Source of the DNA: Streptomyces sp. G44
GTDB taxonomy: Bacteria > Actinomycetota > Actinomycetes > Streptomycetales > Streptomycetaceae
Assembly (NCBI RefSeq): GCF_016905445.1
Contig: NZ_JAFEXF010000014.1
Coordinates: 1-64,000 of the forward strand
Length of the DNA: 64,000 nucleotides
Direction of reading: 5' to 3'
Shown here: one piece after another, positions 16,716 through 23,758 of the stretch
How the letters are laid out: every line of letters begins with the position of its first letter
How positions within the stretch are numbered: position 1 is the first letter of the stretch
Position numbers and translations under genes: made by a program
The notes under the pieces: generated by a model
What the model saw: the letters and a program-made list of their open reading frames with translations, nothing else
What the model was told of the DNA's origin: nothing
The model's database searches: none

Positions 16716-18581
16716 TCAGGGTCCTTCCTCGGCGTGGGCATGGGGTTCGGCAGCCGGAGCCGGACCGTCCGAGCCGCCCGCGGCTTCGGCGCACGCGGCC
16801 GGGCGCGAGCCGGGGGTCCGGTGCGGCGCGGGCGGTGTCTCGGCGGGTGTGTCCGTGCGGGAGCCGGGAAGGACCCGGCGGGGTGCGGGCGGTGTCTCGG
16901 CGGGTGTCTGCGGGCTGGAGCCTGGGGCGGGGTGGGGCGCGGCTTGGGCGGGTGGTGTCTCCGTACGCGAGCCAGGAAGAACCCGGCGCGGCGCGGGCAG
17001 GGCCCCGGCCGAGGCCCGGGCCCTGCCGTCTCCGCCGGAAGGCCGGGCGCTGGCGGCAGTCCCGCTCTCGCCGCCCGCGCAGGGCACCGCTCCCGCCATC
17101 GCAAGGCCGAGCGTCCTCTCGTCCGCCGCCGCGCGCGGATACTCCGCGACGACCCCGTCCTCGTACATCACGAGGACCCGGTCCGCGAGGCCGCGGATCT
17201 CGCTCAGCTCCGCGGAGACCAGCAGGACCCCGTGGCCCGCGTCCCGGTGGGCGATCAGCTGGTCATGGATCGTCTGGACGGCGCCGATGTCGACGCCCCG
17301 CGTCGGCTGTTCGACGATCAGCAGCGGGGACTCGTGGGCGAGTTCGCGGCCGATGACGAGCTTCTGAAGGTTGCCGCCCGACAGGGACCGCGCCGCGTGC
17401 CCGGTCGACGCCGCCTTGATGCCGAAGCGCTCGACCAGGGCCCGCGCGTGCGCCCGCAGCCGGGCCGGGCGGAGCAGACCGTGCCCGCGGTGGTGGCCCA
17501 TGGCGAGGTTCTCCGCGATCGTCGCGTCCGGCGCCGTGCCGACCGCCGAGCGGTCCTCGGGGACGTACGCGAGACCGGCCGCACGCCGTCCCGCCACCGT
17601 CGCGTCCGTGACGTCCCGCCCGGCGAGCGTGACGCGCCCCGCCGTCAGCGGCCGCAGGCCCGCGACGGCCTCGATCAGCTCCGACTGGCCGTTGCCCGCG
17701 ACGCCCGCGACGCCGACGATCTCCCCGGCCCGGACCGTGAGCGACACACCCCGCACCCCGTCCGCCACCAGATCCGTGACCGCCAGAACCTCGGCGCCCG
17801 GCGAGCCCGCCGGATGTGTCCGGTCCAGTTCCACCGCGCGCCCCGTCATGGCCGCCGCGATGCCGTCCGCGCTCGTGCCGGCGGTCCGCAGGCGCGCCGC
17901 CACCCGCCCGTCCCGCAGCACGGTCACGGCGTCACTGCCCTCCATGACCTCGCGCAGCTTGTGCGTGACCAGCAGGACGGTGCGGCCCTCGTCCGCGAGG
18001 GAGCGGAGCACGCCGAAGAGCGCGTCCGCCTCGGCGGGCGTGAGCACGGCCGTGGGCTCGTCGAGAATGAGCGTACGAGCGCCCCGGTACAGGAGTTTGA
18101 GGATCTCCACCCGCTGGCGCACGCCCACCGGCAGCTCCCCGACCCGTGCCGCCGGATCGACGGCGAGCCCGTGCTCCTCGGCGAGCGCCGCCACCCGCCG
18201 CAGCGCCTCACCCCGGTCGACGAGGCCGAAGCGGCGCGGCTCCGCGGCGAACACCACGTTCTCGGCGACCGTGAAGGACGGGAAGAGCTTGAAGCTCTGG
18301 TGCACCATCCCCAGCCCGGCCGCGATCGCCTCGCTCGGGCTCGCGAACGACACCTCGCGCCCGTCCAGCAGGATCTGCCCCGCGTCCGGCCGCGTCAGGC
18401 CGTACAGGACGGACATCAGCGTGGACTTGCCCGCGCCGTTCTCACCCATCAGCGCGTGGATCTCACCGCGCCGGACGGTCAGGTCCACCCGGTCGTTGGC
18501 GAGCGTGCCGGGGAACTCCTTGGTGACGCCCCGCAGTTCGACGGCGGGCGCGCCGCCGGTCTCCTCAGGCGGCGGGGTCAT
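16716..18581 (-). CDS. ABC transporter double-ATPase subunit, nucleoside (BMP) type
   Basis: A 621-residue cytosolic protein with two fused ATPase domains. In domain 1, 'GENGAGKST' (46-54) is Walker A and 'LILDEPT' Walker B, with a degenerate signature 'PVGVRQRVEIL'. Domain 2 has a reduced nucleotide loop 'GVAGNGQSELIEAVAG', a good signature 'LSGGNLQKLVIGREL' and 'LIVEQPTRGVD'. This asymmetry is normal for sugar and nucleoside (RbsA/NupO-like) importers. After about residue 505 comes an unusual Pro/Ala/Arg-rich tail of about 115 residues with internal repeats, absent from ordinary family members of roughly 500-520 residues. The start overlaps the lipoprotein gene by 17 bases. Confidence 0.92.
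   Translation of the reverse strand: MTPPPEETGGAPAVELRGVTKEFPGTLANDRVDLTVRRGEIHALMGENGAGKSTLMSVLYGLTRPDAGQILLDGREVSFASPSEAIAAGLGMVHQSFKLFPSFTVAENVVFAAEPRRFGLVDRGEALRRVAALAEEHGLAVDPAARVGELPVGVRQRVEILKLLYRGARTLILDEPTAVLTPAEADALFGVLRSLADEGRTVLLVTHKLREVMEGSDAVTVLRDGRVAARLRTAGTSADGIAAAMTGRAVELDRTHPAGSPGAEVLAVTDLVADGVRGVSLTVRAGEIVGVAGVAGNGQSELIEAVAGLRPLTAGRVTLAGRDVTDATVAGRRAAGLAYVPEDRSAVGTAPDATIAENLAMGHHRGHGLLRPARLRAHARALVERFGIKAASTGHAARSLSGGNLQKLVIGRELAHESPLLIVEQPTRGVDIGAVQTIHDQLIAHRDAGHGVLLVSAELSEIRGLADRVLVMYEDGVVAEYPRAAADERTLGLAMAGAVPCAGGESGTAASARPSGGDGRARASAGALPAPRRVLPGSRTETPPAQAAPHPAPGSSPQTPAETPPAPRRVLPGSRTDTPAETPPAPHRTPGSRPAACAEAAGGSDGPAPAAEPHAHAEEGP
16804..17003. repeat. Degenerate tandem repeat (about 50-57 bp units) in the ATPase tail
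   Basis: About four diverged copies lie head to tail, starting near 16804, 16855, 16911 and 16962. Shared cores are GAGCCGGGAAGGACCCGGCG-like and GGCGGTGTCTCGGCGGGTGT. In protein they give repeated 'RRVLPGSRT' and 'AETPPAP' units at the C-terminus of the ABC ATPase. Confidence 0.75.
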
Positions 18582-19686
18582 CGACGGTCAGCTTCCCGGC
18601 GACGATCGCGTCACGCAGCTTCACGACGCGCCGCAGCACGTCCTTGTTGGCGGGCTTCGCGATCAGGCACGCGGAGTCGGCGACCCCCGGCTCCAGACCG
18701 GTCAGCGACATGCCGCCCTCCTTCAGGCCGTACGACACCGTGGTGCCGCCCTTGCCGCCGAGGATCTGCGCGATGCCCTTCTCCACGGCGACATCGGTCT
18801 TCTTCAGTACGTTGTCGACGACGACCCCGGGGCTGTCCGGGCACTGGTTGGCGTCCACGCCGTACGCCTGGAACCCCCCGCCGTGCCCGCCCTTCGCCCC
18901 CTTCGCCGCCTGGAAGACACCCGTGTTGCCGCCCGCCGCGGCCGCCATCACCTGGTCGGCCCCGCCCGAACGCAGCGTCGCCGCCTGGTCCTTGGCGCGC
19001 GCCGCGTCGTTGAACGGCGACTGCCCGCCCACGAACAGCGTCCGGGCGCTCACCTTCGGATTCACCTTCTTCGCGCCCGCCGCGAACGGCTCGCTGTACC
19101 GCCGGAACTGCGGGGTGTCGAGCACGTCGACGGCCCCGACCTTCCCGCTCCCGGTGAGCAGCCCGGCCTCGGCGCCCGCCAGATACACCGCCTCGTGCTC
19201 ACGGAAGACGGCGCACGTGACGTTCTCGTACGCCTTCTTCGTGCACGCGTCGACGAGCAGGAACTGCTGCTTCGGGTGCGCCTCGGCCTGCTGCGCCACG
19301 ATGTCCGCGAACTCGAAGCCGACCAGCGCGACGACGTCGGGCGCGGCGTCCACGGCCGAGGCGACGTTCTGCTGCCGCGAGTCGTTGTCGCTGCTCTGGA
19401 AGACCTTCTGCGAGCCGCCGTGCGCCTTCGCCGCGGCCTTCACCCCGGTGACGGCGAGCCTCAGGAACTCGTTCTGGGCGACCGGGTCGGGCGTGACGAG
19501 CGTGAACGCCTTGCCGCCCCCGTCCCCATCCGAGTCCCCGCCCTTGGCGGCGGCGTTGCACCCGGTGGCGAGGAACGCGGCACAGACGGCGCCGACGGTG
19601 GCGGCGGTGAGCCGCGGGGACATACGCGTGCGCGAGGACATACGCGTGCGCGAGGACATCGAGGGCATCGAGGACATCAGGGACAC
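18565..19686 (-). CDS. BMP-family nucleoside-binding lipoprotein
   Basis: About 373 residues; the substrate-binding subunit of the nucleoside ABC importer. A lipobox 'LATGC' follows a hydrophobic signal ('AATVGAVCAAFLATGC'), so the mature protein should be tethered outside the membrane. Family features include 'ALVGFEFADIVAQQAEAHPKQQ', 'EHEAVYLAGAEAGLL' and 'GADQVMAAAAGGNTGVFQA'. The true start is uncertain: the N-terminus contains repeated 'MSSRTR' units from an 18-base tandem repeat, five in-frame ATGs occur before the signal peptide, and none has a clear ribosome site. It is first in the operon, 78 bases after a cysteine-rich leader ORF. Confidence 0.9.
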   Translation of the reverse strand: MSLMSSMPSMSSRTRMSSRTRMSPRLTAATVGAVCAAFLATGCNAAAKGGDSDGDGGGKAFTLVTPDPVAQNEFLRLAVTGVKAAAKAHGGSQKVFQSSDNDSRQQNVASAVDAAPDVVALVGFEFADIVAQQAEAHPKQQFLLVDACTKKAYENVTCAVFREHEAVYLAGAEAGLLTGSGKVGAVDVLDTPQFRRYSEPFAAGAKKVNPKVSARTLFVGGQSPFNDAARAKDQAATLRSGGADQVMAAAAGGNTGVFQAAKGAKGGHGGGFQAYGVDANQCPDSPGVVVDNVLKKTDVAVEKGIAQILGGKGGTTVSYGLKEGGMSLTGLEPGVADSACLIAKPANKDVLRRVVKLRDAIVAGKLTVDDPAA

Positions 19687-19707
19687 AGGGAGCGCCTTAG
19701 TGGAGGT

Positions 19708-19726
19708 GCCCGGGGGCGGCCCGGGC
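19708..19726 (-). promoter_or_regulatory. Candidate attenuator hairpin upstream of the nucleoside-uptake operon
   Basis: GCCCGGG (19708-19714) pairs perfectly with CCCGGGC (19720-19726) around five bases. On the minus strand it lies 38 bases after the leader ORF stop and 21 bases before the longest lipoprotein start, where a transcription attenuator or a translation-blocking hairpin would be expected. There is no T-tract. Confidence 0.5.
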
Positions 19727-19764
19727 GGGTGACAGGAGAGTCGTACGTGTGCGAGCGGCGTCGC

Positions 19765-19848
19765 TCAGCGAGAACAGCGGCGACAGCGGCACATTCGGCG
19801 GCCGCGGGACACGGCGGGGCAGCGCGGCGCGGCGACTGTCGCGGTCAT
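19765..19848 (-). CDS. Cysteine-rich 27-residue leader peptide ORF
   Basis: A short minus-strand ORF of 27 codons upstream of the operon. The ATG at 19848 has GGAGG at 19856-19860, seven bases away, the best ribosome site in this region. The peptide has Cys at residues 10, 20, 22 and 25, and the last eight residues read C-R-C-R-R-C-S-R before TGA. Such Cys clusters at the end of a leader peptide are what is seen in cysteine-responsive attenuators of actinobacteria. It stops 78 bases before the first possible start of the binding-lipoprotein gene, with a GC-rich hairpin between. The regulatory role is inferred; expression has not been shown. Confidence 0.6.
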   Translation of the reverse strand: MTATVAAPRCPAVSRGRRMCRCRRCSR

Positions 19849-19870
19849 GGGCCGGCCTCCTCGCACCGTG

Positions 19871-19888
19871 GATCGAACCCGTTCGGTC
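19871..19888. promoter_or_regulatory. 18-bp near-perfect palindrome, candidate operator
   Basis: GATCGAACCCGTTCGGTC is palindromic apart from one mismatched pair and the two central bases. It sits just downstream of a TACTCT -10-like box (19902-19907 on the minus strand) and before the leader ORF, so it could be a repressor site or an RNA hairpin in the leader. The CGAAC/GTTCG arms resemble a LexA box, but the 2-base spacer does not fit one. Confidence 0.4.
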
Positions 19889-20025
19889 CTGGGTGGCGGT
19901 GAGAGTAACACCGGGTTTCGGACAGCCGCACGAACGTCTCGGAATGTGGTTCGCGCACGTCAGGTACGGTGACGGCACCCCTCAGCCCATGGCCAAGATT
20001 GCCCCATTCCTTCGGAGTTGAGCCC

Positions 20026-21075
20026 ATGAACAGCCAGGACCTGCGCGCTGTGACCTGGACGGCCGCCACGGGGGACGGCGCCCCCGCCGTGTCCCTGATC
20101 GACCAGACGGCCCTGCCGCACACCCTGGAACGGCTCGACGTCACGACGGTCGACGCGCTGATCGACGCGATCGTGCGCCTCGTCGTCCGCGGCGCCCCCG
20201 CGATCGGCGCGGCGGGCGGGTACGGAGTGGCGCTCGCCATGGCCCAGGGGGAGCGCGAGGGCTGGGACCGGGCCCGGCTGGACGCCGAGATCGCGCGCGT
20301 CCGCGCGGCCCGGCCCACCGCCGTGAACCTCATGGTGTGCGTGGACCGCGTCGCGGCGCACGTCGACGAGGGCGTCGCCGCGGTCCTCGCGGAGGCCGAC
20401 GCGGTCGTACGCGAGGACCTGGACGCCAACCACGCGATGGGCGCGCACGGCGCCGACTGGCTCCTCAAGCGCGTCGCCCCCGAGGGCGACCGCCCCCTGC
20501 GCGTCCTCACCCACTGCAACACCGGCGCCCTCGCCACGGCGGGCTGGGGCACGGCCCTCGGCGTCATCCGCGAACTCCACGCCAGGGGCCGGATCGAGGC
20601 GGTCTACGCCGACGAGACGCGCCCCCTGCTCCAGGGCGCCCGCCTGACCGCCTGGGAACTCGTCCAGGAGGGCATCCCGCACTACGTCCAGGCCGACGGC
20701 GCCGCGGCCGGCACGATCCTGCGCGGCGAGGTCGACGCGGCGATCGTCGGGGCGGACCGCGTCGCCGCCAACGGCGACACCGCCAACAAGGTCGGCACCG
20801 TCGCCATCGCCCTGGCGTGCGCGCACGCGGGCATTCCGTTCATGGTGGCGGCGCCCACCACCACGGTGGACCTCGGCACGCCCTCGGGCGCCGACATCCC
20901 CATCGAACTGCGCGGCGAGGCGGAGGTGTTGGAGTGGTCCGGCGTCCGCACCGCCCCGGCGGCCTCGCGCGGCCACAACCCCGCCTTCGACGTGACCCCG
21001 GGCTCGCTGGTGACGGCGCTGGTCACCGAGCGGGGCGTGCGGGAGGTGGCGGCGGGGGAGCTGCCGGCGGGGTGA
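20026..21075 (+). CDS. mtnA: S-methyl-5-thioribose-1-phosphate isomerase
   Basis: A 349-residue enzyme of the methionine salvage pathway that converts methylthioribose-1-phosphate to methylthioribulose-1-phosphate. It belongs to the eIF2B-like fold. Catalytic Cys164 is in 'LTHCNTGALATAGWGT' and Asp244 in 'VGADRVAANGDTANKVGT'; 'VVRGAPAIGAAGGYG' is also diagnostic. The ATG at 20026 has a CGGAG ribosome site. It is divergent from the nucleoside-uptake operon across 339 bases and lies 2 kb from mtnB, mtnC and mtnD, which are on the other strand. Confidence 0.95.
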   Translation: MNSQDLRAVTWTAATGDGAPAVSLIDQTALPHTLERLDVTTVDALIDAIVRLVVRGAPAIGAAGGYGVALAMAQGEREGWDRARLDAEIARVRAARPTAVNLMVCVDRVAAHVDEGVAAVLAEADAVVREDLDANHAMGAHGADWLLKRVAPEGDRPLRVLTHCNTGALATAGWGTALGVIRELHARGRIEAVYADETRPLLQGARLTAWELVQEGIPHYVQADGAAAGTILRGEVDAAIVGADRVAANGDTANKVGTVAIALACAHAGIPFMVAAPTTTVDLGTPSGADIPIELRGEAEVLEWSGVRTAPAASRGHNPAFDVTPGSLVTALVTERGVREVAAGELPAG

Positions 21076-21088
21076 GGGTGCCGCGCCT

Positions 21089-21690
21089 TCAGGACGGGGC
21101 TCCATAGCGGGCGGCGAGCGCGACGGCGCCGTCGCGCGGCCGGACGCGCAAGGACTGCGGAGCCGGCGCCTCCGCGTCGGCGTGCCGCGGATCCTGGTAC
21201 GTCACCTCCGGCCGCAGCCGGCCGTCCGCGTCGGGTGCCACGACCCGGACGGCCACCGCGGTACCGAGCACGTCCTCGCGCCGCCACGCGTATACCCGTA
21301 CCAGTACGGCGATATGGCCGTCGGCGAGAAGCCCCGCGCGGCGGTCCCGCCAGGCCCGTCCCGGATCGGCCTCGTCCGGCCGCCGGTCCGGGCAGTTCCT
21401 CGGCGTCCCGCACCCGCGACAGCCGGCAGGTGCGGTCCGCGCCGGCCCTCGTGGCCACCGGGTCGACCCGGTCGCGGACGGTGACCAGGCCGACCGGGTC
21501 CGCCGCGCGCCACCGCGACGCCTGGTCCGTGGCCGCGTAGCGCAGGCACAGTCGGCGCCCGGCGCCCGGCGAGCACCGCGCCGGATCACCGTTCATCGAC
21601 GGCATCCGCACCACCGACGTGGACGCGCCGGTCCGGCCGGCCGGTACGAGCAGCGCGTCCCGTCCGCCCGGCCCCGCATCGTCCCGCCCG
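21089..21690 (-). pseudogene. Remnant of an unrecognised gene, frameshifted and lacking an N-terminus
   Basis: Between mtnA and mtnB there is minus-strand coding character in two frames. From about 21690 to 21410 one frame reads 'GRDALLVPAGRTGASTSVV' and 'LVTVRDRVDPVATRAGADR'. Near 21403 the bias jumps to another frame, which reads 'ADGHIAVLVRVYAWRRED' and 'PEVTYQDPRHADAEAPAPQS' to a stop at 21089. One extra base would explain the jump. No start codon with a ribosome site is found before 21690, where mtnB ends. I cannot name the family. Paired cysteines hint at an extracytoplasmic protein, but this is weak. Confidence 0.55.
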
Positions 21691-21692
21691 CC

Positions 21693-22307
21693 TCAGCCCC
21701 GCGCCACCGCCAGCTCCAGCAGCCACTCCACGACTTCGGCCCGGTGCCGTGCCTCACGCGGATCCGCGCCCCACACGTAGATCCCGTGCCCGGCCACGAC
21801 CACCGCCGGCATCCCCGGCGTCAGCGCGGCCTCCAGCCGGTCGCCCAGCTCCGTCATGTCCTGGCTGTTCGCGATCACCGGCAGCGTCACCGCGACCTCG
21901 TGCGTCGGATGCCCGAGGCCCTTCAGCATCTCCAGGCCCTCGAAGGGGATGCCCCCCGGCGAGCGCTGCCCCATGAGCACCGAGGCCACCGTGTGGACGT
22001 GGACGACGGCGCCCGCGCCGGTCAGCCGCACCACGCGCGCGTGCAGGGCGGCCTCCGCCGAGGGGCGGCCCGGCCCCACCGCGGCGCCCTCACCGTCCGT
22101 CAACACGACGTCGGCGGGCGTCAGTTCGCCCTTGTCCCGCCCGCTGGCGGTGACGGCGAGCCGCAGCGGCTCCCGCGAGAGCACCAGGGACAGATTGCCG
22201 GAGGTGCCCCGCATCCAGCCGAACGACGCGAACCGCGCCGCTTCCGCGGCCAGCACGGCCCCGGCCTCCTCCAGCTCCAGGGCGACGGCGGCGCCGGTCT
22301 CGGTCAT
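21693..22307 (-). CDS. mtnB: Methylthioribulose-1-phosphate dehydratase
   Basis: A 204-residue class II aldolase-fold enzyme that dehydrates methylthioribulose-1-phosphate in methionine salvage. 'GTSGNLS' (34-40) is the phosphate-binding motif, Glu85 the candidate catalytic acid, and His103 and His105 in 'VVHVHTVASVL' are zinc ligands; a third His is in 'VVAGHGIYVWG'. The start overlaps the mtnC stop by four bases (ATGA), so the enzymes of successive steps are co-translated. It is the last gene of the mtnDCB operon. Confidence 0.92.
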   Translation of the reverse strand: MTETGAAVALELEEAGAVLAAEAARFASFGWMRGTSGNLSLVLSREPLRLAVTASGRDKGELTPADVVLTDGEGAAVGPGRPSAEAALHARVVRLTGAGAVVHVHTVASVLMGQRSPGGIPFEGLEMLKGLGHPTHEVAVTLPVIANSQDMTELGDRLEAALTPGMPAVVVAGHGIYVWGADPREARHRAEVVEWLLELAVARG

Positions 22308-23026
22308 GAGCTGCTCCTCGCGTCAAGGGTGATCTCGGAGAACCCGGAAACCTGGGCGTGGTCGCCGAACTCGGCGTCGGCGTACGGCTCCCCGGCCCGG
22401 CGCACACCGGCCGTCCGCCAGCCCGCGGCCCGCGCCGCGTCCAGCTCGCCGGGCCGGTCGGAGAGGAAGAGCAGCCGCCCCGGAACGTCACCGGTGTCCG
22501 CGGCGATGGCCCGGTAGGAGTCCGGCTCCTGCTTGGGCCCCGCGTTCACGGTGTCGTACAACCCGCTGACCAGCCCCAGCAGATCGCCCTCGGGCGAGTG
22601 CGCGAACCACGCCCGCTGCGCCGCCACCGAGCCCGACGAGTAGACGTACAGCCGCAGGCCCTCCGCGTGCCAGCGCCGCAGGACCGGAAGGACGTCGGGG
22701 TAGAAATGCGAGACCAGCTCGCCGCGCGCGAAGCCCTCCGCCCAGAGGATGCCCTGGAGCGTCTTGAGGGGGGTGGCCTTGCGGTCCTCGTCGAGCCACT
22801 CGCCGAGGACCTGCTCGACCCGCGCCGCGTCGGCGTCGGGCTCACCGGTCTCGGCCCGCACCTGGGCGACGGCCCGCGCCACCTGTGGCTCCCCGCCCCG
22901 CGAGGAGAGCAGCGCGCCGAACCGCTCACGCGCGTACGGGTACAGGACGTCGACGACGAACCCGGTGGCGCTCGTGGTGCCCTCGATGTCGAGCACCACG
23001 GCGTCCACGTCGAACCGGAGACTCAC
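22304..23026 (-). CDS. mtnC: Enolase-phosphatase E1
   Basis: A 240-residue HAD-superfamily bifunctional enzyme that enolises and then dephosphorylates diketo-methylthiopentyl-1-phosphate to acireductone. 'VLDIEGTTS' gives the nucleophile Asp13 with Glu15 (the IEGTT form is specific to MtnC). '[11 protein letters not shown]' holds motif II, 'GPKQEPDSY' the motif III lysine and '[13 protein letters not shown]' motif IV. The GTG start overlaps the mtnD stop (GTGA). Length is typical. Confidence 0.95.
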   Translation of the reverse strand: MSLRFDVDAVVLDIEGTTSATGFVVDVLYPYARERFGALLSSRGGEPQVARAVAQVRAETGEPDADAARVEQVLGEWLDEDRKATPLKTLQGILWAEGFARGELVSHFYPDVLPVLRRWHAEGLRLYVYSSGSVAAQRAWFAHSPEGDLLGLVSGLYDTVNAGPKQEPDSYRAIAADTGDVPGRLLFLSDRPGELDAARAAGWRTAGVRRAGEPYADAEFGDHAQVSGFSEITLDARSSS

Positions 23027-23616
23027 GCCGCGGCCCTCGCGTACGCGGCGTGGATCTCGTCGAAGTCGGGGAAGCGGTCCGCGATCGGGCTGCCCGTGAA
23101 GTTGCCGATCCAGCCGTCCTCCTCGTGGAAGAAGCGGATCGCGGTGAAGGCGGGGGAGGTGCCCATGTCGAACCAGTGCGTGGTGCCGCGCGGCACCCCC
23201 AGCAGGTCGCCCTTCTCGCAGTACACGGCGTGCACTTCGCCGCCCACGTGGAGATAGAAGATCCCGGCCCCCGCGACGAAGAAGCGGACCTCGTCATCGT
23301 CGTCGTGCGTGTGCTCGGCCAGGAACTTCCGGCGCGCGGCGGCCGCCTTCGCGGGCCACTCGGGAGAGCCGTCCGGATGCAGCGCCACCACGTCGACGGT
23401 CCGGAAGCCCTCTTCGGCGTTGAGCCGGTCGATCTCCGCGCGGTACGCGGCGAAGACGGTGTCGCTGTCCGCGTCGGCCGGCACGTCCTCGCGCACGGGC
23501 CACCGTTCGTAGCGCACGCCTGTCGGTGCGAGGACGGCGGCGATCTCGGCGGGGTCCGAGGTGCGGCGGACGACGGTGTCGGGCCCGGCCTCCGGCCAGG
23601 TCGTCAGGAGAGTCAT
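23023..23616 (-). CDS. mtnD: Acireductone dioxygenase
   Basis: A 197-residue cupin that oxidises acireductone to the methionine keto-acid and formate (Fe form) or to off-pathway products with CO (Ni form). Metal ligands are seen as His102 and His104 in '[13 protein letters not shown]', Glu109 and the later His in 'GTTHWFDMG'. Family members have three residues between the second His and the Glu; here there are four, all Asp. '[20 protein letters not shown]' at the C-terminus is canonical. It is the first gene of mtnDCB and starts about 90 bases after the glp terminator, which leaves room for its own promoter. Confidence 0.94.
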   Translation of the reverse strand: MTLLTTWPEAGPDTVVRRTSDPAEIAAVLAPTGVRYERWPVREDVPADADSDTVFAAYRAEIDRLNAEEGFRTVDVVALHPDGSPEWPAKAAAARRKFLAEHTHDDDDEVRFFVAGAGIFYLHVGGEVHAVYCEKGDLLGVPRGTTHWFDMGTSPAFTAIRFFHEEDGWIGNFTGSPIADRFPDFDEIHAAYARAAA

Positions 23617-23705
23617 GAGTCACTCCGGGGCAGGTCGGACGGGTGTTTCCGGGATCGTAGCCCCCGGCCCCGACCCGCCACAGGGTGTCCCAGTGCGTGG
23701 ACGCG

Positions 23706-23737
23706 TAAGGGGCGGCCTCCAGGGAGGCCGCCCCTTA
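23706..23737. terminator. 15-bp perfect hairpin ending the glp operon
   Basis: TAAGGGGCGGCCTCC (23706-23720) pairs without mismatch with 23723-23737 around a 2-base loop. It separates glpD from mtnD, both transcribed leftward, and should isolate the two operons. Confidence 0.88.
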
Positions 23738-23758
23738 CATGCTGTTACCGATGGGCCG

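Noticed and set aside
19871..19888. Possible LexA (SOS) box
   Set aside because: The arms CGAAC and GTTCG fit, but the spacer is two bases rather than four, and no SOS gene follows.
19860..19912. GGTTCGATCC on the minus strand resembles a tRNA T-loop
   Set aside because: No acceptor stem or anticodon arm can be formed around it; it is part of the palindrome.
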